DNA from: Tachypleus tridentatus
Taxonomy: Eukaryota; Arthropoda; Merostomata; Xiphosura; Limulidae
Direction of reading: 5' to 3'
DNA: 64,000 nucleotides
NCBI RefSeq assembly: GCF_004210375.1
Contig: NC_134825.1
Coordinates: 62,673,558-62,737,557 of the forward strand
Of the stretch, positions 53,101-61,300 are shown in pieces. A program made the translations under genes and the position numbers. Position 1 is the first letter of the stretch; each line of letters opens with the position of its first letter. The notes beneath the pieces are model-generated. The model was not told the origin of the DNA. It saw only the letters and a list, made by a program, of their open reading frames with translations, and made no database searches.

Positions 53101-55258
53101 ATAAATAGAACTTAACTTCCATGAAGCACTGTAGTTTGTTTTAAAACAAATTTCAGATCAACAGCTGAACAAACAAATAATTATGGGCTTAAAGAGTTAA
53201 GTGAAATCTGAGCATGAGCTTTGTTATAACTTCTGACTTAGTGTCAGACAATTAACAACTTTGGTTTGTGCATAAGTCATTAAGTTTCTTTCTCTTTTTT
53301 TTTTAATTTCATATGCACTGTTAATTAATTTCACACTTTTTGAGATTTTCTGAGATGAGTCAGGTGTTGTCTAGTGGCTGTTGTGCTGGACCATAAATCT
53401 GATAGTTCATATTCCATTGCAGAAAATCATCCTGTACCCTCTGGGACCATGGGTGAATTATAAGAGTAGAGCAAGAGTTGGCAGTGGGTATCCTGACTAA
53501 TTGCTTTCTCTCAGTTATTAGTGCAGTGTTAAGGACAGGTTGCACAGATAACCCTTGTATGGTTGAATAAACTAAACAAACTTTTATGTATGTTATGCTT
53601 TTATTTCATTTAGGAATGGTAATATCCTGCTTATTTATGACCACCATTGTGTTATGTCACTTCCTAACATAAAGATAATAATTTTTTGTTCTGTATCACT
53701 GTAGTTTTTAATATGTGATTTGCACTGTTTCAGAGTGAAATCAAAATCCTTAATTCAGAAGAATTCCGTCATGCTGTCAGCTGGTTACAAACATTGCAAC
53801 ATCTTATAGAAGAAATGCAGGTATTTTTTGTTTTTATTAAAGATTGAGTTTTTCAAATAATAATGTTTTTCAGCCATGGCTTAGTGGCTCATAGAATGAC
53901 TGTTGAGTTGTTTTTGTTTTTCAAGTACAAACTTTTAACTCAACTCTGTCATGTAATGACTGATTTCAGATCTACTGACAATTTTGGACTCAGGATGTAA
54001 AACTCTGTTTGATCATGTCCAATTTCTCAGATTAATTTATTGTAATCCAGCATAAAATAATTTTGAGTGTCGTAGCTATTGAAGATTCCCTCTTGTTTTA
54101 TAAAGCAGATACTTTTTATTCTTATTTCCTAATAGGACCATGAAGATGCTGAAGAAATCATAGAAGAATTATTAGCAGAAAGAGATCAGCTACGGTAAGT
54201 TAGAGCTGTTGTCATTAACACTGGCACAAGTTAAAACACTTCACATTCAATTAATCAAATATATTAGCTAAATAACATAGAAATATGCTTATAAATAGCT
54301 TATGGAATGACTTGGTTTTCAGGATGTGAAATAATGTCTGTACAAACCCCATCAGATATTTAAACACATTTTCCTTCATTAAATTTTACACTGAATTGCC
54401 TATGCATCCATAATTTGAGTTGGTTGGTTGGTTATAGAGTTCTTACTAACGTATGAGTACCACAAAAACCTATAAATAAAGATGTATAGTATTACAATTA
54501 AATATTTACATAGAAAATGAGTGATTTCCCTTGATTTTTTGTCACTCTTACACAGCATAAAATTACTCGTAATGCAATGACTCAACTAATAGTGAATGAC
54601 ATAACATTTGAAATTGAAGGTTAACTTGATCTGTTGAGTTTTTCAAGGTGTTAATAAAAAGGTTTGAAAAGCTAAAAAGTTTTCTATGTGTGTGTGTATT
54701 ATGCGTATAAATAAATGATAAATTTCAAATCTTGGTAACGAATACCTTGTATCCTTTAGAGAAGACTAAGTAACATTATATATTTGAAATTGTTTTTAAT
54801 TATTATTATATTGTGTTCTTAAGTTCAGGTGAATGATTTGTTTCTGTCGATATCTTTCAACATTTTAAATATTAATAAAACTACAAACAGCAAAAAACAT
54901 GTAAACCCAAATTATCCATTTAAATAAGTTGCTCTTTAACTTTTAGCAAACTTCTGCTGCAGCAAGGTTGTAATAGTTGTTTTAGCTTGACCCATCATGT
55001 GTCAACTACTAATGAAACTCTTTAAACTAAAATCTTTCTTTTTTTTAATGTAGAATCACAACTAAATCACTCTTCAATGCTCAGTTTGGAAGTATCTTCA
55101 GGACTCATCACAACCCAACCTATTTTTCTCGTCGACTTTTTCGTTACTCGGATATTTATATGTCTCATGTCACTAACCTTCTTAACTACACTCTTAAGCA
55201 CACCTTCTATCCCCGTAGGGGGGCTTTACCACATGAATGTAAAATACCTTATATGTAA
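19907..55258 (+). CDS. NT5DC2/NT5DC3-like: NT5DC2/NT5DC3-like 5'-nucleotidase domain protein, 14 exons (gene span)
   Basis: This is a HAD-superfamily protein of the cytosolic-purine-5'-nucleotidase-like subgroup. The NT5DC2/NT5DC3 branch is poorly characterised and its substrate is not established. Spliced exons give about 529 residues (family roughly 520-550), assuming one missing base in exon 1. Residues 1-52 form a basic, acid-poor leader ending TRRCYSS, suggesting mitochondrial import. HAD motif I is DYDYT (D104, D106), preceded by YGF. The FAIRGLHYD block follows in exon 3. Motif II is FLVTNS (T297-S299). The motif III lysine is probably in ARKPKFF. Motif IV is GDQIYSD (D388, D393). The C-terminus has [20 protein letters not shown] and HTFYPRR, all family signatures. 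An upstream in-frame TAA (19889-19891) and A at -3/G at +4 support the start. All introns are GT-AG. All catalytic residues are present, so the enzyme is probably functional if exon 1 is intact in life. Confidence 0.93.
20129..21377. other. Intron 1 of the NT5DC gene
   Basis: Phase-1 intron of 1249 bp, CpG-poor. No repeat family was confidently recognised. A 69-codon frame at 20452-20661 is unremarkable. Confidence 0.75.
21378..21553 (+). CDS. NT5DC2/NT5DC3-like: NT5DC exon 2: HAD motif I
   Basis: The acceptor is tttttttttag|ttgg and the donor aag|gtgaat. The exon encodes [20 protein letters not shown], then [12 protein letters not shown] with the nucleophilic aspartate pair, then [19 protein letters not shown]. 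It carries the strongest family signature in the window. Confidence 0.95.
22490..26195 (+). mobile_element. Decayed CR1-like LINE in intron 2
   Basis: A nearly full-length but stop-riddled non-LTR element, sense to the gene. ORF1 remains include a Cys-containing PHD-like patch (about 22530-22630), a coiled-coil stretch ([13 protein letters not shown], then AARFKKELK, near 22665-22740) and an SGNH/esterase-like part ([12 protein letters not shown] near 23095; [16 protein letters not shown] near 23225). ORF2 remains include an endonuclease start ([12 protein letters not shown] near 23595), the [11 protein letters not shown] block near 24970, the FADF site where FADD is expected (25429-25440) and the [11 protein letters not shown] and HLEYCV blocks (25690-25810). 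The tail is gactgactgactga. Frames shift many times, so it is inactive. The 5' limit is approximate. Confidence 0.8.
26303..26377 (+). CDS. NT5DC2/NT5DC3-like: NT5DC exon 3
   Basis: Acceptor ctgtgaag|tatccc, donor cagaag|gtgagt, phase 0 on both sides. It encodes 25 residues, [20 protein letters not shown] and then [14 protein letters not shown] is a hallmark of the cN-II-like family. Confidence 0.95.
26998..27206 (+). mobile_element. SINE-A copy in intron 3, CpG-decayed
   Basis: Head (ctggcatggccaggtagtta) and tail (gtagctttatgttaaattc) are clear. The segment between taatgtga and tgactagctacc is deleted. Positions that are CpG in intergenic copies read TG or CA here (for example cttgacttgtaatctcaggg). 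Confidence 0.85.
27207..29047. other. Intron 3, remainder
   Basis: AT-rich, CpG-poor intronic DNA with a (TG)n run at about 27988-28003. No other feature was recognised. Confidence 0.6.
29048..29103 (+). CDS. NT5DC2/NT5DC3-like: NT5DC exon 4
   Basis: Acceptor gttttcag|gggctg, donor atacag|gtatgt. It encodes [18 protein letters not shown] and ends in phase 2 (AG), completed to arginine by the first base of exon 5. It is short (56 bp) but the LLMKID block is family-conserved. Confidence 0.93.
29950..30530. repeat. Diverged tandem duplication, about 335-bp period
   Basis: The block tattggcttttccattcaga plus atcacc occurs near 30041 and 30376. Each copy is preceded by ttagaaa...cttgt-like sequence and followed by a tcagtcaa motif and gtcattgt. 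Between them a short-period repeat of attttcattatct and ttgaata motifs runs from about 30165 to 30275. Confidence 0.65.
30531..36875. other. Intron 4, left part
   Basis: AT-rich and almost CpG-free (no CpG seen in 33961-34560). From about 32640 to 35850 the DNA is less AT-rich and has fairly long minus-strand open stretches, such as 33226-33020, plus a stop-free run across about 33560-33770. I recognise no protein, so this is possibly a decayed element or retrocopy. A degenerate SINE-C-like copy lies within it. Confidence 0.5.
33296..33400 (+). mobile_element. Degenerate SINE-C-like copy
   Basis: A head-like acaatggtaacttcatggac, a box-B-like gaatttgattccctg and a tail-like taatgttgctttgcttagac occur in SINE-C order. 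CpGs are lost. Moderate confidence only. Confidence 0.5.
36908..38172 (+). repeat. Four tandem 328-bp copies of a SINE-A plus flank
   Basis: The landmark gactcaatatttaatcactt begins at 36876, 37204, 37532 and 37860, spaced exactly 328 bp. Each unit holds a complete, CpG-decayed SINE-A (ggcttggcatggccagttgg to tgaaatttaaaacaaact) and about 60 bp of flanking AT-rich DNA. The repeat aataagaaaaa occurs right before the first SINE (36897-36907) and right after the last (38173-38183). It looks like the original target-site duplication, now at the outer edges of the array. Copies differ at only a handful of bases, for example near the atggatgactagc site. All are on the plus strand, in intron 4. Confidence 0.93.
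38184..39175. other. Intron 4, right end
   Basis: AT-rich, CpG-poor DNA between the tandem SINE array and exon 5. Nothing else was recognised. Confidence 0.6.
39176..39266 (+). CDS. NT5DC2/NT5DC3-like: NT5DC exon 5
   Basis: Acceptor atattcag|gggatt, donor tcagag|gtgaga. It encodes [16 protein letters not shown] and [14 protein letters not shown]. The phase fits exon 4 (AG+G) and leaves phase 0. Confidence 0.93.
39933..39956 (+). other. Candidate 24-nt cassette microexon
   Basis: A tract ending ttttttaag is followed by 24 bases open in phase 0 (DIKLVLEK) and then aag|gtgggt. It would insert eight residues between exons 5 and 6 without changing frame. The protein aligns to the family without it, so it is either an optional exon or a chance splice-site pair. 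Confidence 0.2.
40350..40478 (+). CDS. NT5DC2/NT5DC3-like: NT5DC exon 6
   Basis: Acceptor ttttttaag|cctagc, donor attcaa|gtaaga, phase 0 at both ends. It encodes 43 residues including [20 protein letters not shown], the cap-region segment that follows the variable loop in this family. Confidence 0.94.
41296..41353 (+). CDS. NT5DC2/NT5DC3-like: NT5DC exon 7
   Basis: Acceptor ttttacag|aatgcc, donor tatag|gtaaga. It encodes [19 protein letters not shown] and leaves one base (phase 1), completed by exon 8 to glycine. Confidence 0.92.
41354..44655. other. Intron 7
   Basis: About 3.3 kb, CpG-poor. From about 42000 to 43880 the minus strand has several partly open, lysine/glutamate-rich stretches, ending with a 130-codon open frame (43831-43439). 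See the separate entry. No repeat family was identified. Confidence 0.5.
43439..43831 (-). pseudogene. Unidentified 130-codon minus-strand open frame, possible decayed element
   Basis: I do not recognise this sequence. The predicted peptide is basic and includes [20 protein letters not shown], a histidine-rich [12 protein letters not shown] and a C-H pair in [13 protein letters not shown]. Sequence downstream on the same strand continues with interrupted frames, which suggests a decayed coding sequence and not an active gene. It lies antisense inside intron 7. A chance frame cannot be excluded. Confidence 0.25.
44656..44758 (+). CDS. NT5DC2/NT5DC3-like: NT5DC exon 8: HAD motif II
   Basis: Acceptor atttcag|gaaatt, donor tttgt|gtgagt. 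It encodes [20 protein letters not shown] and [19 protein letters not shown] is HAD motif II with its hydroxyl residue. It ends in phase 2. Confidence 0.95.
44825..44910 (+). mobile_element. SINE-B 3' fragment in intron 8
   Basis: The fragment shows atgctagaaactgggttttg followed by gatacctgtagtgg and cccattgtgtaactttgtgc. The 5' head is missing, and the box-B CpG is lost. Confidence 0.7.
45160..45230 (+). mobile_element. SINE-A head fragment in intron 8
   Basis: Only the tRNA-like head is present (gggcccagcatgaccaggtg, then a box-B-like gggtttgaattcccc). The body is replaced by unrelated sequence. Confidence 0.75.
46249..46350 (+). CDS. NT5DC2/NT5DC3-like: NT5DC exon 9
   Basis: Acceptor atcaccag|acatca, donor agtag|gtaagt. 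It encodes [20 protein letters not shown] and [22 protein letters not shown] and KPKFF are family blocks, and the lysine there is the likely HAD motif III base. Phase 2 at both ends. Confidence 0.95.
46351..48390. other. Intron 9
   Basis: AT-rich, CpG-poor DNA with a short (TA)n run near 47580-47595. No recognised repeat or gene. Confidence 0.6.
48391..48475 (+). CDS. NT5DC2/NT5DC3-like: NT5DC exon 10
   Basis: Acceptor ttcctccag|gccttt, donor attgag|gtataa. It encodes [20 protein letters not shown] and EKGKVYIE, the PFR...LEKGK-Y block of the family. Confidence 0.94.
48558..48810 (+). mobile_element. Highly degenerate SINE-A copy in intron 10
   Basis: The order ggtgtggcatagttatta, then atcaaaagagtaattcaaga, gttggtgatg and gtgtagttttgtgtgaaaat follows SINE-A but is strongly diverged. 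CpGs are absent. Confidence 0.5.
48811..51757. other. Intron 10, remainder
   Basis: AT-rich, CpG-poor DNA (one CpG seen in 49201-49800) with a (TA)n/(CA)n stretch near 50621-50648. No gene was recognised. Confidence 0.6.
51758..51898 (+). CDS. NT5DC2/NT5DC3-like: NT5DC exon 11: HAD motif IV
   Basis: Acceptor cctatag|ggcaca, donor ttaagg|gtaaga, phase 0. It encodes 47 residues including [20 protein letters not shown] and [13 protein letters not shown]. GDxxxxD supplies the Mg2+-coordinating acidic residues. Confidence 0.96.
51899..53359. other. Intron 11, left part
   Basis: AT-rich, CpG-poor DNA. No repeat or gene was recognised before the SINE-like element at 53360. Confidence 0.55.
53360..53581 (+). 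mobile_element. SINE with SINE-A body and a different tRNA-like head
   Basis: The body follows SINE-A (gagtagagcaagagttggca, tgactaattgctttctctc, gcacagataacccttgtatg, tail aaactaaacaaac). The head is unlike the other copies: caggtgttgtctagtggctg, then ctggaccataaatctga and gttcatattcc. It is a possible head replacement giving a distinct subfamily. CpGs are absent. Confidence 0.65.
53734..53820 (+). CDS. NT5DC2/NT5DC3-like: NT5DC exon 12
   Basis: Acceptor gtttcag|agtgaa, donor atgcag|gtattt, phase 0. It encodes [20 protein letters not shown] and LQHLIEEMQ, the helical region after motif IV. Confidence 0.93.
54136..54194 (+). CDS. NT5DC2/NT5DC3-like: NT5DC exon 13
   Basis: Acceptor cctaatag|gaccat, donor ctacg|gtaagt. 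It encodes [19 protein letters not shown], a charged helical stretch, and leaves phase 2 completed to arginine by exon 14. Confidence 0.92.
55054..55258 (+). CDS. NT5DC2/NT5DC3-like: NT5DC exon 14: C-terminus and stop
   Basis: Acceptor taatgtag|aatcac. It encodes [40 protein letters not shown] and on through [13 protein letters not shown] to a TAA at 55256-55258. The FNAQFGS-FRT and FYPRR blocks are diagnostic of NT5DC2/NT5DC3. A shifted frame over the same DNA (55077-55334) is only a shadow. Confidence 0.96.
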
Positions 55259-55365
55259 TACACATAGAATCTTAGGTTGCCTAGTGTTTGGATATTTAGT
55301 TTATTATTACACTGTTTGTACAATTGTTTTCTAAGTGAACAAGTTGAGATTTGCCAGTTTTTGTA

Positions 55366-55371
55366 AATAAA
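55366..55371 (+). promoter_or_regulatory. AATAAA polyadenylation signal, first after the stop
   Basis: AATAAA lies 108 bp after the stop codon and is the first canonical signal on the plus strand. Further AATAAA motifs follow in this AT-rich DNA (for example near 55641), so the true 3' end is not fixed. Confidence 0.5.
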
Positions 55372-58300
55372 AGATTGTTTGTAGATTAGGTGAGATATTG
55401 TTGTTTTGGTTATGAAAAATGATTACATTTATTACAATTTATGAACAGTTAGTTTTGATATTTGTTAATACAATTTGTTTAAAATTTATTTGTTGCAAAA
55501 TATTTTAACTAATGAAAAAAGTGCCATCTTAGTAACAGCACAGAGATGTTCTAGCATGGACATTTGCTGCATTTAATGTCATATTTATTTTAACCACAAT
55601 TTTTTGTGTTTTATGAATTTCATATACTGACATAAAAGTTAATAAATAAAATATCTTCAAATTATTTCTTTAAAAATGTTATTTTTGTGTCAGCATTGTT
55701 ATAATTATAAAATACAATACTTTAACCTTAATTTGTGGTTTTTGTTTGTGTTACCTCATTCATTGTTATATGTCATTTAAAACTGCAGTTTTTACAAATC
55801 TCATTCTGTGGGAGAACACTGAGTAATTGTGTCTGATACATTTCTCTGAATCTCTAAGCCTGTCATATAATACTGGCTCTATTTAGTATTTGCTTTTCCT
55901 TACACATTGTTGTATGGTCACTTTTGCAAATGCCACTTTGTGTACTTATGTTCCTCTAGTGCTTATATTTGATGTTGTTACAATATTTTTGCCATTTTCT
56001 GTTTAATGATTGTTTGATTCAAAACTCATTTTGAGGTCTAACTTTATTATAATGTTATTTTGTCATCTTTTTGTGTTTTATTATAAATTCATGATGTCAT
56101 ATAACTGGAGGAACCGTAAACAGTTATTTTTTAGAGATTGAAACATAACCTGTTGAAGTTGGTCAACCATAAAAGGTTTGGAACTTTTACTTTCAGACTT
56201 TCAGCAAATGTTTGATGTTAAAATTTTCTGTCAGTTTGCTTTATTAATTACAGAATATAGTGAATTGTAGACTGTAATACCACTGGCTTTCTTTTCTTTC
56301 TATATGTAAGTAAGGATTGATTGCCTTTTTTTTTGTTTTTAGTGAGCTAGGTTTGACCCCATGACTTGTCTTTTTCATATGGGACATATGTTTTTCATAA
56401 ACCTTGGAGGTTTAATTATCTTCCCCCTTATTCCTCTTGCTTGAAATTTGTTATCAGGCTGGGCAATTTATGAAATTTGCTTATTGTTTAATGGCTGGAC
56501 ATATTGATTAATTACACATAACTAATCAATTATTCTCGCAAGTCTGATATTCCCGTTTCAACTCATTTTGTTAAAGGCATTCTGGAACTAAACTTACTTG
56601 AATTACTTTTTTTTAATCATAAACTGTTTCACTAAAAATGTATTTACAACACAGAATAAAACCTGTAATTATCTGAAAGTATGAATAATGTTATTCCATG
56701 GGTTTCTCCCTACAAATTTTTACAAGACTAATGAAACTAAATGAAGTGTTTCTTTATTAAGTACATTTATCCATAAATTTCATATCACAATGTGTAATAG
56801 AAAATATGTAATTTTGTAAAAATAAATTCACACCAATCAAAGAAAAACAGACATGTACAAAAGTTTCTATTTTGTTAGAAAATTTGGGAATATGACCTTT
56901 GATGACCTCTTTGCAAAGATTAATGTGATTAATAATATGGAAATTAATGTATTTTAAGAAATATCTGATAACAGACTTTCAGTGACTCAATGTTTTTCAT
57001 TCCTTCATCATTATGGGAAACTATAAAATACATTTATCAGTTATTTGAGTTTAAGAAAAACATCTTGAACATTTAATTGGGATATTACTACCAGGACTAT
57101 TTTCTTTTGTTCAATGCTTCTTATCTATTTAGGACCAGTCATTATCAAAAAGTAGTCCTGTTTGTATAAGTAGGTTAATGATGTAATAGTATAACATGTT
57201 AAACTGTCCACATCTAGTAATTTCTGATAAACATAGTTAAGTGAATAAGTTATTCAGCAATTAACATTTGTTTAAGCAAATGAAGAATAATTAATAATGA
57301 ATTACCTTAACCTTTTTTTTAATCAAAGCAATCTTATCTAAAGGTAAGCACGAATAACAGGAATTACCATGATTTAGTTATGTATCCATCAGCCACTAGA
57401 CCACACCATCCCAATCATAAGTTACCTACAATCATAAAGCATGCATAATATTACAATCAGTTGTGCCAGTATAATAACTAATACTTTGATAGCTTGGATA
57501 GTTAGAGAAAAATTAGATTGTTAATTTTGATTAATTGATTATTTTACATGACATTAAATGATGTAATTGATGCTTATAAGTAATTAAACTTGCAGCTTCC
57601 AAATGAGAATCTTTAGTACTGTGCTCACCTGAAGAATACCTTGCAAAATTGGACATTGTAGATGCTTTATTTTTTATCTTCTTTTGTGTTGTTTTGTACA
57701 TGGGATCCTTTTTTTTTTTTTTAGTTTTAGGCTTTTTTCTTTCATCTCACTTTAGTTCCTTTTGTTCTTGCAAAAAACATTTTCTGGGATTGTCTTAACT
57801 GTATACCTAAATCAGCTTGGAATAGATTTATTTCCTGACATCATGTGGATGATTTTTTTTTCTGTTACCTTTATAGTTTTGTGTCAAAACTTCATTATGG
57901 GTTAAAATTGTATTGTGAAAACACTTAAAAACATTTTTATCTGTCTTGTCATATTCATCTTCGTGCTTTTGGCTGAAATTTGCTCTGAAATAACTACCAT
58001 CACTTCTGCTGGTAATTGTGGAATCTTTTGTCTATTAATTTGAATCTTCCTTTGATTGGGGCTTTGATAGACACAGCTTTTGGTATGGCCTATCTGTATT
58101 GTCTCTTAAGAAATTTGCCATCACGATAAATATCCAGGAACGTTTTTTTTTCTATCATTTGTGTAACCAGAAACTTGGAAAAACAGTATGGTTGTTGCCT
58201 ATATTGACAAAATAGAATGAAATGTATATATTGGTGCCATACACACATTAATCTACTGTTGATAAATTTAAAGACAAAAATATCATTGTCCATGGAGATG

Positions 58301-61300
58301 TCTATTCACCCCATGGCCTTCCAACATCTGTGTCAGTCATTTGACTGTCTAATGACTAGTGTCTTTGCAACTGTTTAGTACCACAGTTATTTTTTTTCTA
58401 ACCTGTTGTCTTGCTCCAGGATTGATCAGAAAGGTTTACATATGCATGTCCTTCAATTCCCAATTTTTGGTATAGACATTACACAAGGTTTAATAAACAC
58501 ATTGTCAGGTGTTCTTGGTGGCACAGTTTGGTTTCACATGCTGCAATTACTTTTTCCAACTGTACCTTCCAGGTTCCTTTCCACTTTGGAAATGTTTGAT
58601 AGCTCCAAGCCTCAGTGTTTCATTCTAACATTGCTGGTTAAATTTTTATGCTTGTCTTCGTTCTTGCCTATTGGTCAAGAAGTGAGACTTTCTTTATTTG
58701 CTATATAAGTCACCAGTATTTCTTGACTACTTAACACTGTTGTTGAAATTTAATCTTGGGCTGTGCAGACAATGTAGGACACATTTTTGTTGTCTTTGGC
58801 TTTTCGTGTTTTGTTTCTTGTTTGTTATTAAACTATAATTTATCTATTTCTTCTCAAGAGGGCTAGTGTACTATCTTAAGCCTTTTTGATACTTTCCACC
58901 AGACTTTATTCTTTTTTCCAGTCACTGTGATGATAATGTATAAGTAATGAGATCCCAAAGTTACGATGTTGCATTGATCTTGCAGATTTTCACACAAAGC
59001 ACTTTTAAACTTTTAGTTGTGTGATAAAGTTTCTATTTACTTTTGTTGGCATGTGCTTGTCTTTATACTTTTAATACCAGCTACACTTTATTTTCACTGT
59101 CGTTACTATACTTATATGTAGCTTGAAGCTGTTTTACCAAAACCTTCAATTCCCTCTGAATGCCAGTATAATTTCCATGATTACGTTTTGAAGTTAACTG
59201 CATACCAGAAATGATTGGTCTTATCTTGATTGTCTTTTGTGCCCAGAAAGGGAAGTGTGCCACTATAATGTTTGCATGAGCTACTTCCAAATGTATCAAA
59301 ACAGTGCAAGACAGAAACATTAATGTTTTCCAACAGAATGAGATTTTCTCATGAATTAGATTGCAAATAGCAGACAGTAAATGAAGTAGAGAGAACAAAA
59401 ACATGGCATGAACAAGAGATATATTCTGAGGTTACAGTGGATGCGTGTATCTCGTTGAATTATACTTTACTAATAAAACGTTAAAGTTTAGATTTTCCTT
59501 CATGGATGATTAAAAAAAATCATTCAAATTGTCAGAAATTTCTAGGAAACTGTAGAAATTTATCATTTTTTATTCTCATAATGCTAAAGATGCCATATGA
59601 TTTAAAAAAAAAACTTGATACTATGTTCAAACCTTAGAGTATTTTGAAGATGAAGTTACAGACAAGTAAATATCACTTTATCCCTATATTGTTGCATAAA
59701 AACTCTCAAAACACTATTTTGAAATATAACAAAATTGACAGTTAATTAAGGATCAAAATTATTAAGATGGTATCCCACTATGTAAAAATATAATTTTACT
59801 TCATGAGTATTCTTTATTGAGAGATTCATTGACACTTGAGGAAGAGAAGTCAGTTTCTTGTTCATTATGAAGGATAGATAAGAAAAATGAATATTGATCC
59901 ATGATTTTATGTACTTATGAAAATATATCTCACAGCATTATAACAGTTTTATAGAAAAAAACAAACTTAGAAATGTTGTCTAATGACACTAAAAACAGAT
60001 ATTGTTTTTTTTTAGGTGTTCTTGTGAAATGTGGTTTATTTTAAAACAAGAAATAAAAGCTCTTGATTGTAGTAAATTTGAACAATTTCATTGGTTAGCA
60101 AATAGCATACTATTGGTATTTTGAGCAACCTTGTATGTATTTATGGTTTTACAAAATTAGAGCTGAAAAGAATAGTGAATGTTCAAAAATAAAGACAATA
60201 AACTTATTTTTCATTGTCAAACTACTTTGATATGTTTAATTCATAAAATTTGTTAATGTTTTTGACAAAAAAGCATTCTTATTTGAACTGTATACAAAAT
60301 ATAAACTAAGTTTTGTTGTAACAAATTATTATCTTAGGTGCATCATTATATGTCTAAGAGAAGAAAGGGTAATGTATTTACCAATGTAATGTCTCGCATC
60401 TGATGTAGTCAGTCATTAAAGATATATTACAAAATGAAGCAAACAGTATTGGACATACTTTATAGTTTTATTTTGAGTTTACTTACTAATAAAGTATATT
60501 TTGTTACAATTTGCAGTTTTTACAGTAAATATTGTTATATTGTAGAACAAGTACAATGTTTTGTTCACTGGTTCAATCATTATCAAGTACACACATTTTT
60601 ACAATAAATAATGTTTTAGTATTTAAATTAACATTTAAAGTCCAACATTGTATTTAAATTGTAGAATTGATTGTTGTTACTTATGTAAATATCAGTCGAT
60701 GTGAATTTTACAGAATTATTTATGTATGGCTAAAGAAACACAATGCAAAAATGAATAAATATAAAATTTGTATCTTTCTGAATACTAAAAAGTGTATGAT
60801 AAGTAGTACTGTGGTATATAATTAAAGTTTATAATAAGCAGCTGTTCATGTGACCCACATGGAAGCAAGAGTCTAAAAAAGAACAATATTATTATTTTTA
60901 ATTATATATAGTTAATTGTGCCACAGGTTACAATGTTTATTTTTCACTGATGGTATTAATAATAATTTCAAATACTAGTAATGTTTGTTAAAAAACTGTT
61001 TCAGTTTATAAAAGTGAATGTAAATCTCACTTTGTTTTTACTTATTGCCCTTCATTTTGTCTTTAATAAAAGTTATAATATTGTTATTACTATCCTGTAC
61101 TATAAGGAAGTACATGTTCATTTTTCTGAATGTACATTCCTAACAAAATGTTCAGGAATCTATCTTTTTAAAACAATAAGCACAACATTTGCTACTTTTC
61201 AATAAAAATTTAAAAACTGGTAAATTCTGCAATAGTTGAAAGAAGATGAAAATTTAGTGTGTTTTTTTCAGTTAGAAATGGTGCTTATGTTTATGTTAGA

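Noticed and set aside
55077..55334. 85-codon plus-strand frame starting MLSLEVSSG
   Set aside because: It is a shifted frame over exon 14, whose true frame matches the NT5DC family.
58406..58708. 100-codon plus-strand open frame downstream of the gene
   Set aside because: Hydrophobic but without a recognisable domain, splice context or start context. AT-rich chance frame is the simpler reading.
59081..59404. 107-codon minus-strand open frame
   Set aside because: No domain was recognised and the codon composition matches the surrounding AT-rich DNA. It could be part of a decayed element but cannot be supported.
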